From positions 1 to 20,907 of the forward strand of contig JAWQRM010000624.1 of NCBI GenBank assembly GCA_033557675.1: DNA of 20,907 nt, written 5' to 3'. This DNA is from Coptodactyla brooksi (lineage: Eukaryota; Arthropoda; Insecta; Coleoptera; Scarabaeidae). A program made the translations under genes and the position numbers. This document shows positions 1 through 8,849 of the stretch, one piece after another; the stretch's first letter is position 1, and each line of letters begins with the position of its first letter. The notes beneath the pieces are model-generated. The model did not search any database. It was not told where the DNA came from and worked only from the letters and a program-made list of their open reading frames with translations.

Positions 1-28
1 TATATATATATATATATATATATATATA
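1..28. repeat. (TA)n microsatellite at window edge
   Basis: An uninterrupted TA dinucleotide tract begins the window and may extend further left. It lies next to the decayed end of the pogo-type transposase relic, which seems to fade out just before it. Confidence 0.95.
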
Positions 29-76
29 CAAGGTGACTATAATGAAAGTTGCACTTTGAAAAGGCTGTAAAAAAAG

Positions 77-600
77 AACCACTTGTCAAAATGACCTGAT
101 ATTTCGTCTGATAATACGTGAAGCAGTCCAAATCGACCTGTTGTTTCTTTTAACAGAAGAAAGAGGGGAGATAATAGTCGTCTGTTTGAAATTGTTTGCA
201 TGATTGTGTAACTATGCGTAATAGAGGATCATGATTGCGCGACAGCTTCCACTGTTTTTGTTCCTATGGCGGATAAGGTTCGACCGGAATGTGTCTCTAA
301 ATTAAAGCCACTCTCGTCTGCATTATAAACGTTATCCTGTCCAATAGCACTAATTTTTGGTTTAATTTCATTAACAAATCGCTCGGCTGTGGAACGTAAT
401 TCGTTAACATTGCTGTGAGTGGATCATGTAATAAACTTTGTTATTTTACGAGAAGCAATTCTATGTACTTTTTTGAAATGCCATACCCATCAATGACTTG
501 CCTTAAATGGAGGATAGTCAATTCCATCTTTGGTAGCAGCGCCCATCTGCAAATGTCCATGTTGTGGATAATATATCCAGCGTTCAGTACATATTTTAAT
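77..600 (-). pseudogene. pogo/Tigger-type DDE transposase relic
   Basis: The minus strand carries one long conserved reading frame from about 513 down to 77, with a further piece in another frame at about 600-521. In order one reads RWALLPKMEL (about 548-520), then after a frameshift PPFKASH, WVWHFKKVHRIASRKITKFI, STAERFVNEIKP, NVYNADESGFNLETHSGRTL, THSYTIM, LLSPLFLLLKETTGRFG. This order matches DDE_1-type transposases of the pogo/Tigger group (CENP-B-like DNA-binding helix region followed by the catalytic core); the D of NADESGF corresponds to the first catalytic aspartate. Three in-frame stops (after KASH, after KFIT and after VAQS) and the frameshift make it dead. The later catalytic residues are missing because the relic ends near the TA tract. 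Open frames on the plus strand here (for example 415-747) are antisense shadows. Family assignment is from remembered consensus motifs, not a search. Confidence 0.8.
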
Positions 601-749
601 CTTGGAAGAACATACTCCGTAATGTATGCACTTTTATCCGTGTTAGTACCTCCCCGAAAGACATTTTTATGTACTAATTTTACAACCTTCCCCTTACATA
701 TTTATAAAAATAATGAGAGAAATTTACATATCATATTACCTTTCTAAAC

Positions 750-2344
750 TTTCTAAACAGAATTAGGTTTCAATAAGGAATCCTATTAATACCACAGATG
801 GTAAATAAATAACTAAGATATTTAGAACTTATCCCTGTAAATTATTTTTATTACGATATCTAAATATTATCACATTTAGATACGCACATTAGTTAGGATT
901 TTTTCACATAAGTAACAATAAGTATTTTCGTTATTTAATCCAGTTTTTGATCTGTTCTTCAAATACAGTTCGCTGGTATTGTAATTGTGTAGCAATATCG
1001 TTTTAATTATCAATGCAGAACTAGTGGTTAAGTATTAGAATTACGTATTTCTTTCTTTAACCGTCAATTTTAGTTTTAATAAAGGTTTAGGTGGTAGACC
1101 AGGAACAATACCCATACGGTACTGTTCACCTAATTCCCAACCTTTTGATTTTTCTTTCAATTCGGTGCTTATTTGTATAAATTGTGTTATTTTCTGGCAT
1201 GTTTAATATATATCAATGAATTTTACATAACTTTTTGTATTTTCTTAGCAAATAAAAAATTTTAAATTTGACATAAATATAGAGGGTGGGGGTTGTTGCT
1301 GGTAAACAATAATTATGAGAAGAAAACTATTATCGCTATCCTTTAGTACTACTAAAACAATTAAATATTTATCCCAATTTTGTTTTTGATACGTCTTACA
1401 CTTTTGGAGATATTAAAGCAAATAGCGAAGGGTTGTGTTGCCGATAGAGCGCTCGACCCCCGAAAACGGGTGATTCCGCAGCTAAAAAGGTTACCGTTGT
1501 TCTTACACCACATCAGTCTATAAACCCACCAAGTTTCATTTAAATCGGTGAGACACACTTGCCTGTGTTTCCTTGTCAGTTGTTTTTTATGCAGTATGTA
1601 AATTTATTCTTAAAATCTAGTTACCGTCAATAACAATTTTATCGATGGACATATCATTGTAATACATTAATTTGTCATTGTGGCAGTGATTTCTGAAGTT
1701 TAAGACTTAATCCTGTTGAATAGTTTATTTTGATAAAATGTGTGTTGATTATTTACTCAAAATTTTTATTTAATAGATTATATTGTTGATTTATTTTAAA
1801 CTTTTTTTCGTTCACCAACTTCAACTCAGACCTCACATTTTGTGCATTGTAGTCGGTGGATGAAACCTCGATCATTATCGTTGACCAATCTTACTTTTGT
1901 TCGTGTGAATTTATTATTAAAGAGAATCTTCACTTACGTGGCGTTTTTTTATTTCTGAAGTTTCACAGTAGCAGCACTGTCGCAGAAAATTGGAATGATA
2001 TTTTTAAATACATTCATACTATATAATTGAGTTATACTTATCCATACATTTTAAATTATATAATTAAGACTTAATTAATCCCACTTATCACTTAAAAAAT
2101 GATCAAGTTGAATGTGCACGTTTGGAAACTATTATAAAAGATTCATTCCGTATAAACGCACTGTATAATTGTGCTCTTACTACTAGATACTTCTTAACTA
2201 ATTGTTCGAAATACAGACATTGATCTCTTTTCAAACTGTTAAACACGGTTTAATAGTAACGGTATTTGTTCAATAATTTCACTATTGGAAATAACAGCAG
2301 CGATTAATCGTTGTTCTTAACTTTAACTTGAAATAGAATTTAAA
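750..2344. other. AT-rich stretch, no gene recognised
   Basis: No domain-bearing frame was seen on either strand. The only patch that stands out is about 1400-1560, where the minus strand reads as a GC-richer segment (an open frame of 65 codons at 1361-1558 without recognisable motifs). Its wording resembles non-coding interspersed repeats of insects more than an exon, but I cannot classify it. Confidence 0.5.
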
Positions 2345-2346
2345 TA

Positions 2347-2386
2347 CAGGGTGATTCACTATCTGTGTGACAAACTTGCAGGAGGT
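2347..2386 (+). repeat. Left terminal inverted repeat of DD41D element
   Basis: Forty bases matching the complement of 2937-2976 at 36 positions. It begins directly after the TA target duplication and ends with the block ACAAACTTGCAGGAGGT shared by both ends. Confidence 0.9.
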
Positions 2387-2514
2387 GTAGGGGCACAAAG
2401 ACGAATCAAAACCACAGCATTGCATGGTCCAAAATGCCTTCGTCATACAGTAGAGGGCGTTGCCTCCTCGTCTGAACGGTAGGGCATACTTGATCTGGCT
2501 ACAGCAAGCTCAAG

Positions 2515-2852
2515 TTTAAGCATGATGAGGCTCTCCCGCATTACACCAATGCCCTCCAACAACACCTAGTCATAACATTTGGACAGTATTGGATTGGTCA
2601 TGGTGGTCCAGTTCATTGGCCTGCTACATCGCCGGGCCTATCATGCCTGGACTTCAGCTGGGTCAAATGAAGACATTTGTGTACGAGATCCCTATTGATT
2701 CAGTTGAAGACCTCATCGCCCGCATCTATGTAGCTGCCGGGGGATGCTATGCTTCCAGCTATTCTTCCAGAACGTTAGGGATTTCATGCGGCGCTGCTGT
2801 GAAGACTGTGTGACTACTTCTGGCCGAAATATCGAACAATTTCAGTTGCACT
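2515..2852 (+). pseudogene. DD41D transposase remnant (C-terminal third)
   Basis: Frame one from 2515 reads FKHDEALPHYTNALQQHL, then FGQYWIGHGGPVHW, then PATSPGLSCLDFSW before a stop at 2668-2670. A shift then gives MKTFVYEIPIDSVEDLIARI from 2667, and a second shift gives NVRDFMRRCCEDC and SGRNIEQF near 2775-2845. This is the C-terminal half of a Tc1/mariner-like transposase. Counting from the D of HDEA to the D of CLDF gives 41 intervening residues, the spacing of the rosa-type DD41D group rather than DD34D mariner. The usually conserved aspartate of the SPD motif is G here. Everything upstream, including the DNA-binding domain and first catalytic aspartate, is deleted. Two frameshifts and a stop rule out function. 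Confidence 0.85.
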
Positions 2853-2936
2853 ACCGTGTTGCTCTTTCTGTTCTTTTTCTTTTTCTTTGCTTCTTTGAAC
2901 CGTAGTTCGCGTAGAAGGCATTTTGGAGCCTGCCAA

Positions 2937-2976
2937 ACCTCCTGCAAGTTTGTTACACTGGTAGTGAATCACCCTA
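2937..2976 (-). repeat. Right terminal inverted repeat of DD41D element
   Basis: Inverted partner of 2347-2386, followed by TA at 2977-2978. The four mismatches are scattered, consistent with point mutation after insertion rather than a broken end. Confidence 0.9.
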
Positions 2977-2978
2977 TA

Positions 2979-4385
2979 TATGTCTTATGCATGTTTGAAT
3001 TCTTTGGGGTTTAAAGTCTTATTTTATTAATTTCTTACAACATCTTTTCTTTCTATTCTGTCATTACTAACTACATATCATCCTTCTAGATCATCACGCA
3101 ATATTCTTGTTGATCATGAGATGTGACGAACTTTCATCTGGATTCCTACAAATTATATTAATCTTTTCGCAGAACATGCGCTATCCACAGCTACCAATAA
3201 TCTCCCGCCATTCTGTAAACATGTTTTTAAAATGGGAATATTATCAGCGCTCAGACATTCCGCGTACATCCCGCTGATAGCTAATTAATGCATGTATCGT
3301 GGTGTCGGCTGTACTGCGGCTGATACCATAAGCTTAAATGCGCGAAGATATGCATGCAGGTGATGGCTAGACCATCACGATTTGCATAAAAAGGTAATGG
3401 TGCGAGAACCGCGTCGGTGTAATAGAAAACGCCTCGCTTTGAAATATCAAAATATCCTCGCTTTGAAGCTTGTGCTTTGGATTATTATGAATACCTAATG
3501 AGAAGAAATTAAACGGTAGGACAACGATTGAATTCTGAGCATATAAATGAGAATCCGTATGCAGGCGAAAAATTAAATCAGTAATAATATATATTATTCA
3601 TAATGTAAGAAATTAGAAACATCTAATACAATATATATTTAGCGTGAATATGTAGCGTATAATAAAGGTACTTAGAAGTCCAAAATTGAAATATTAGAAG
3701 TTAACAATAAAATATCCCCTAACCAATCAAAAAGGGGTGCTGAATTGTTATTGACATACGGTTAAATTACATAAATTATAATTACATTCAGAGAAAGTGA
3801 GGAGCCTTTTTGCTCGTGATAAACAACGTAAATTTTAGGAGAGTTTTTTGGGTAATGCGAGCAAACAATAATTGTTATTTGACCTTTTTTATTAGAGCCA
3901 ATATTTCGCTTTACAATGTACAGCTTCTTCAGGACTAACAAGGTAGTCTATAAAATTGACGAACGACTAATTTGGCAAAAGTAATGTTATTCCCAAGTCA
4001 AACGAGTGTAAAAACACTGCAGTCTTAATATTATAATAATACACTGAGGTGACAAAAGTCATGTCGGTTTATTAGTATAATAAACAATTTGGTGAATCTA
4101 CAAATGTACCAAATGTCGCAATATTGTTCGACATTTACGTCAGTTACGCTGATTTTACGTTTTAAAATGAACAGGAGGATTTATATGAAATCGGATTCTA
4201 GAAAATATGAAGGAATTAAAATAAACATAAACCCCAACTTTGGAAGACAAACATTTCGTAGCATACTTGTATTGAGATGTGTTCTGATTTGAAAAGAATA
4301 TGGATTTAGCGGCGTTTAAGTTTCTTGCCCATATTAGTTGATAACTCGTTTTTTTCTTCATCGGCAATAAGCAGCGACCAAAAAT
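2979..4385. other. AT-rich stretch, no gene recognised
   Basis: No reading frame with recognisable domains. A visibly GC-richer patch at about 3240-3480 contains CGGCTG-type motifs, an AT box (GCATAAAAAGG near 3384) and the short tandem unit listed separately; it could be promoter-like but nothing proves it. Overlapping frames at 4089-4292 (plus) and 4155-4367 (minus) have no motif I recognise. Confidence 0.45.
3432..3467 (+). repeat. Two copies of CCTCGCTTTGAA, period 24
   Basis: CCTCGCTTTGAA occurs at 3432-3443 and again at 3456-3467, separated by the near-palindromic ATATCAAAATAT. Both copies are exact. This could be a paired protein-binding site or a small local duplication. Confidence 0.75.
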
Positions 4386-4479
4386 ATGAGTGAATATTTA
4401 CATTATACCTGTTTTTTACATTATAGCATTATACAATTATTAACATTATACCATTATGAGTGCATATTTACATTATACC
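4386..4479 (+). repeat. Direct repeat of 24 bp, offset 70, in CATTATA-rich DNA
   Basis: The block starting ATGAGTG and ending ACATTATACC occurs at 4386-4409 and 4456-4479 with one mismatch. The spacer itself is built of further CATTATA variants, so this looks like a decayed low-complexity array abutting the hAT relic. Confidence 0.7.
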
Positions 4480-4900
4480 ATTATACATGTTTTTAATCAA
4501 GGCGTACAAATAGTAAACTGTGTTTTGAAGTGTGCTGTGAAAATCGACAGGTTTAATAAAATGTGTGAAGAAATGGATTCTGCTCATCAGGAAAGCATTA
4601 TTACATTTACATATCAGACGACTTTTGCGAGGAAAAGTATTAAGATTTGTTCAAATTTCAATCAACATTAAGTCACGTAGCTGATACATTTCCCTAATGA
4701 GTTACTTCAATTTGTCAATGCAGGGAAATCAAAATAACGTTTCTAATTTTAGTAATAAAATAGAAGGTTTTATTAAAAAACTTGCTGATCAAACAAAATT
4801 AGACAGAATTATTTTCATATTGCCAGTATTTGCACAGATAGTTGAGGACATGATGATACTGCAGCAGGAAAATTCCAATATGCAAGTTTTACATGGATAG
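4456..4900 (+). pseudogene. hAT-superfamily transposase relic (ZBED5/SCAND3-like)
   Basis: Two frames carry adjoining pieces. The first (up to 4671) contains FNKMCEEMDSAHQESII and a degraded stretch where hAT proteins have the LLxHTEVRWLSRGK motif. The second (4697-4900) contains YFNLSMQGNQNNVSNF and NKIEGFIKKLADQTK, corresponding to the conserved N-L-N-L-S-L-Q-G segment and the following KIxxFxxKL helix of hAT transposases and their ZBED5/FAM200/SCAND3 relatives. The catalytic RW signature is not preserved, and the BED finger and C-terminal dimerisation domain were not found. Internal stops and at least one frameshift occur between 4671 and 4697. The assignment relies on motif order, with the second piece stronger than the first. 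No terminal inverted repeats or 8-bp target duplication could be identified. Confidence 0.6.
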
Positions 4901-4941
4901 CCCTTTATTAAAAAAAATAATTGGTTATTCATTATTTAATA

Positions 4942-5209
4942 TTAGGGTGGATCAAATCTAAATGGAACAGACGAGCTGATGTGACAATTTTTTTCAAATT
5001 AAAAGAAAAATTAAAAAAAAATTTAATTTGAGAAAAATTCTTAAAAATAAATGTTCGAACATTTTTCTCAAATTGTAGCTGCTCGGTTATCATTATTTTA
5101 TCATTTTTTTGCATAAAATGTACTGCCACCTACCACAGGCCAGTCTTCATTTTCTAAATACCACACTTTTGGTTTAATGTCTGTCCCGTTTTCATTTGAT
5201 CCACCCTAA
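4942..5209. mobile_element. 268-bp MITE with TIR TTAGGGTGGATCAAAT and TA duplication
   Basis: The element starts TTAGGGTGGATCAAAT at 4942 and ends with its complement at 5209, flanked by TA at 4940-4941 and 5210-5211. The inverted repeats run about 31 bp, ending in ACAGAC, with four mismatches. There is no coding capacity. Inside, a perfect 14-bp inverted pair (5025-5038 and 5061-5074, AATTTGAGAAAAAT and complement) would form a hairpin. The TA duplication and TTAGG-type start suggest mobilisation by a Tc1/mariner-type transposase. Confidence 0.88.
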
Positions 5210-5211
5210 TA

Positions 5212-7590
5212 CCTAAAGATATTATTCGTTTGGGTAATAATGAATAACAATTTTCTTCAAGTAAGTCAGATAACTTAAATTTATTAGAAGAAGAAAAAAG
5301 AGAATATTAGCATAGATGTTAATGCCACCACTACACCAAAACTATCTGCTCGAAAAAGCTATCTGCTCGACGGGGATTTCGCCGGCTAAGTCAGCATCAT
5401 CAGGAGCGACAAAGAGACAATAAGTCTCATTGTCTTTTTATGCTTCTATGGTGATACGAATCAAATTTTAAATATTTTCTTCAAACATCGAGATCTATAC
5501 CTATGAAGATTATTCCCTATTTCTTGATCTTGAGCGGTTAAGTATGTTTCTAAGCTTTGTCGTTTTTGATGCATATTATATACCACTGCTATCTATTTTT
5601 TCAACAAAAGTCAAACTTCTTGAAAGGAAGCTATGAAATTGTGTGTGGAATATAAATGCAATTAATAATGTATTTGATTGACATCGCATGTTGAATTCCA
5701 CGTTGAACTGCGAAGATGGATTTAATTAAAAATGCGACATCATTCGGTTTACTTTTAAGAAATCGAACAGATGTCTGAAAAACCGATCCGTCCACTTTAA
5801 ACATCTGGCACCCTTAACAGGGTAGTAAGCCCTATAAGACCCTGTGACCGCACAAAACAGGGCATTAGTACAAGATCAGTTTTTCTTAAACAATTTACTT
5901 GGTAAAGGTTTTGTGCAAAGGCTGTTGCCATGGGGGTAGTTAGGGAGTTTTTCTAGGGGAGCAGCCAGCCAGCTTATCAGTTATCACAGGGTTTCAATTC
6001 GATTAGAGATCAAGTAACTTTTTATTAGAATTGACAAATTTTGGGAGTCCCATGCCGACCAGGAACATAAAAAGGATGTATCAACTGCCTTTCTGTCCAG
6101 TGCATGTCGTAAGACGCGACTAAGGGATGAGTTTCCTGAGAATGTCGGACGATCAACCTTTCTTCTAATGTAGTAGTATGAAGATAGTGTTAATTAGAAA
6201 TTTGTAGTCAAAATTTTTCAATAGAGTTTCAATATTCGGAACTACCGAGGATACTTGCTATCTGATATATTCTCGAGGCAGCATTAAATTCTTTTTATCT
6301 CCAAATATAAATATGAGGAATAGTTCCAGCTCGTCGCGAACATGCCTATCAATATCATTATGAAAAGTTTCTTTTAATCTCTCCAGTCATTTCTTTCTTT
6401 CTAAAACACGCAAATTTGAGTCAAAGCAAATTTTAAAATTATCTATGCTGTCTTCATACATTTTATTTCTTTAAGCAAGTTCTACTGTCATGCTGTCACA
6501 AATGAGAAAAAAAAATTATAAATAGACTACAAAATTATCTCGTGTAAAAACCGAACGAGTTTCGGTTTGAAAACATAACACTAATATCAACACTAAAGCA
6601 AACAAACATCCGCTAGTCCACCTTTATGCTACCGATAAATAGGAAAGTCGGCGTTCTGCGATAGTAAAAATTACCTTCTGTTCGCTACAAATGCTGCAGT
6701 CAGCAAAGTGTAGATATTGTTCGATATTTCTTTGTTTATATTTTTACAATTTTTCTTTTGTTCAGCTTGGAGCCCGTCTTGCTCGAGACATAAATATAAA
6801 TATAGATAAACAATACCGAGACAATTATTTAAGATTGTTGCAATAAAGATATGTATTGCGTCGTTCATGAATATATTTGAAGTTGATTCCGCAATTCTTT
6901 TATAGTAACTTAACTTTCGCTTTTCCTTTATAATAGTAATGTTCGAAGTACAATAGTATTGGGCTTCTTCAAAAGCGGCTTCTTTGATTATCAGTAAACA
7001 CAAAGAGTAAACACAGTATAAAGTTATTCGGCACACTCCTTGTGTTCTGCACACAAAAGGACCGCGCTATTCTCTTTTCAACTCTATCCTAGTCGTTCAT
7101 AACGCGATAAGAAGCGACAACGGTGTGCGCGACATTTCAATGGCAGTGCATTTCTAGCCAGAAAACACGAGTTCCTTCTTCATTGATTGCAAAACTAATA
7201 ATTAACAAATTGGAAATTTTTTTTTCAATAGGTAATGGATACTATACACCACAACTTCTGCACTCTATTTTTCAATTTAATGGCATATACCCGTATAATT
7301 TTGTAATTGAAAAAGAGTTCTATATTTAGGAAATTTGCTTCAAATATACGGTTTTCATGTAGTAACCGGAATTAAAAACACAAAAAACAAACGCGCGTTT
7401 TGTAGTACAATCTTTGGTGACTATATCATCTGAAAATCTGACAGATCTGCGCTAAAAAATAACGAAGTTATAGTTAAATACGTTTAAGTAAAATTGATAC
7501 CATATGGTCCGCATTCAAGCAATGCAGCTCCTCTTTGGTCATAGAGACTTCTCGGTGCGACGGCGGGCGCCGATCATGTGGATGAAACGT
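5212..7590. other. Long stretch without a recognisable gene
   Basis: No domain-bearing frame was found in 2.4 kb. The longest open frame, 127 codons on the minus strand at 6671-7054, has no motif I know and ordinary AT-rich composition; I do not call it a gene. A short frame at 7123-7329 (plus) is likewise unrecognised. About 5790-6140 is GC-richer and includes GTCGTAAGACGCGACTAAGG (6106-6125), with an internal short stem GTCG/CGAC, of the sort found in untranslated parts of old retroelements; this is a weak impression only. Confidence 0.45.
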
Positions 7591-7592
7591 GA

Positions 7593-8209
7593 AATGTTAC
7601 ACGTGATAATGTTTTTACATCCAAAAAATTAGGTGAAATGCTCATCAAAAGAAAACTTGCAATGTTACGAATGGATAGAAAAAATAAGTCCGAACTTCCC
7701 GTGATTACAATAAGTAAAGAAGTACATTTTATTTTACCAAGTATACTACAATTATCATATGTGACTAATAGAAATAAAAACGTTATTCTCATGAACACAA
7801 TGTACTGTGATAAGGAAGTGAGCAGCTGGGGCAACAAGAACATGTTAGCGCTAATGGATAATATTTGTGTTATGGTGACAAATAAATCCAGATTAGAATA
7901 AGAACGTTCTGTACAAGAGAAGACTATTTCTGGAAGAATTGGCCAAACTGATGGTAATTCCCTATATGATGTCAAGAGAACATAAACCTCCTACTCAACA
8001 AGCTACTGCCTTAATAAAAAAAGTTCAAGATCAACGTGACGAAGTAGCAGTGCCATCTACATCTGGTGCAATCTGTAAAAACAAAAGAGCACAATGTAAT
8101 ATGTGTCAATAAAGCAAGTATGGCATGTTGTAAGTGTAATAAATATTTGTCTAAGGTTCATGTGGTGTGTTATTGTCTTCAGTGTAAAGATTACACAAAT
8201 ACTCTATAA
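7593..8209 (+). pseudogene. piggyBac-type transposase relic (C-terminal half)
   Basis: The frame at 7593-7901 reads NVTRDNVFTSKKLGEMLIKR, then RKNKSELP, then LSYVTNRNKNVILMNTM and YCDKEVSS. This is the block after the second catalytic aspartate of piggyBac transposases (the D of the xDNxFTS motif) and the following beta-rich segment. After a frameshift one reads IPYMMSREHKPPTQQATAL and RAQCNMCQ (to about 8110), and after another, CKCNKYLSKVHVVCYCLQC, ending in a stop at 8209. The last two pieces are the C-terminal cysteine-rich zinc-binding domain typical of piggyBac, with one expected cysteine replaced by S in KYLSKVH. The GGVDxxD third-aspartate block is too decayed to read. At least two frameshifts and several stops exclude function. 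The 133-codon minus-strand frame at 7574-7975 is its shadow. No TTAA-flanked ends were located. Confidence 0.8.
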
Positions 8210-8241
8210 TGTTTAAAAGTTACGTGCCATTCGATATATGA

Positions 8242-8364
8242 GGGATTAGAATCATTCCATATATCAACGGAAACTTAGATTCAAAGCGTTATTTGTATCT
8301 TTTACGAACGCAAGTGATTCATGTTATTAAAAAAAATATTAAGCAAGATTTTAGTAGCGTTTAA
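8242..8364 (+). pseudogene. Possible Tc1-like transposase scrap
   Basis: One frame reads GIRIIPYINGNLDSKRYLYL and continues LRTQVIHVIKK before a stop at 8362-8364. The pattern of a glycine-rich strand, GNL, then RYLxLL resembles the segment after the GxIGPxF strand in Tc1-like transposases (inG-nLns-RYLelL). It is only about 40 codons, no catalytic residue is included, and it begins about 30 bases after the piggyBac relic. It may be a separate insertion or chance similarity. Confidence 0.35.
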
Positions 8365-8760
8365 AACGTTTGAATGTTTGAACTCATAACTTGCTTAAAC
8401 ATGACCGAAAGTAACATAATACCAATGTTTTGGAAAGTTCTTGTCATCTGGATCCCGAAATAAACTAGCACATAACTTCCTCTTACGCCGACCCCGGTTT
8501 AATTATATTTATAACTCGAGAACTGTTGATTTTAAGCATATGCTATTCTTATAGTTTTTTACTCGCAATTTTATGTAGATTACAAAAATATATTTTGTTA
8601 CGATAGGTTGCAAAAAAATCAAAATATTTCAGGTTAAGTACCTCAACTATATAGACAATTTCTACGAAATCCTTATTGTGACCAGATTATATAATAATTA
8701 GCTTGTATGTAAAATATTGTTTTAATCAGCCTAATGCGGCAGTTATATATAACGACTTAC
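8365..8760. other. AT-rich stretch, no gene recognised
   Basis: No recognisable coding potential. The words at 8510-8560 (TCGAGAACTGTTGATTTTAAG) resemble non-coding parts of insect interspersed repeats, and the following GGAC tract and hairpin may belong to the same unclassified repeat. Confidence 0.35.
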
Positions 8761-8842
8761 AGACAGACGGGCGGGCGGACGGACGGACGGACCAACCACC
8801 AAAAATAACAGATAGACTACAAATAAGCCTATCTGTTATTTT
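8761..8842 (+). repeat. GGAC/GGGC tract plus 14-bp hairpin
   Basis: Positions 8761-8793 are a degenerate tetranucleotide tract (AGAC, GGGC, then GGAC repeated). Immediately after it, AAAATAACAGATAG at 8802-8815 pairs perfectly with 8829-8842 around a 13-base loop. The GC-rich tract is exceptional in this AT-rich window, and tract plus hairpin together look like the end of a mobile element. Confidence 0.75.
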
Positions 8843-8849
8843 ACAAATT

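Larger units (their letters stand above)
2347..2976 (+). mobile_element. Deleted Tc1/mariner-type element, DD41D (rosa-like), with 40-bp TIRs
   Basis: The element is bounded by terminal inverted repeats starting CAGGGTGATTCACTA on the left and TAGGGTGATTCACTA (reverse complement) on the right, flanked by TA at 2345-2346 and 2977-2978, the target duplication of IS630-Tc1-mariner elements. The left and right 40-bp repeats match at 36 positions. A second, inner inverted pair (TCCAAAATGCCTTC at 2428-2441 and its complement at 2914-2927) shows that the ends are paired beyond the TIR proper. At 630 bp it is about half the usual length and contains only the C-terminal part of a transposase in the plus orientation, so it is a non-autonomous deletion derivative. 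Confidence 0.9.

Noticed and set aside
415..747. 110-codon open frame on the plus strand
   Set aside because: It is antisense to the pogo-type transposase relic, whose conserved motifs are on the minus strand; no domain in the plus frame.
4942..4960. TTAGGG at the MITE end as a telomere-type repeat
   Set aside because: It occurs once at each end in inverted orientation as part of a TIR, not as a tandem array.
6106..6125. GTCGTAAGACGCGACTAAGG as part of a retroelement untranslated region
   Set aside because: The resemblance is only a recollection of similar words in repeats; no coding remnant or ends nearby support an element call.
6671..7054. 127-codon minus-strand open frame, among the longest in the window
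   Set aside because: No recognisable domain, signal or neighbour; composition is ordinary AT-rich background, so not called a gene.
7574..7975. 133-codon minus-strand open frame
   Set aside because: Exact antisense of the piggyBac relic, where the plus strand shows family motifs.
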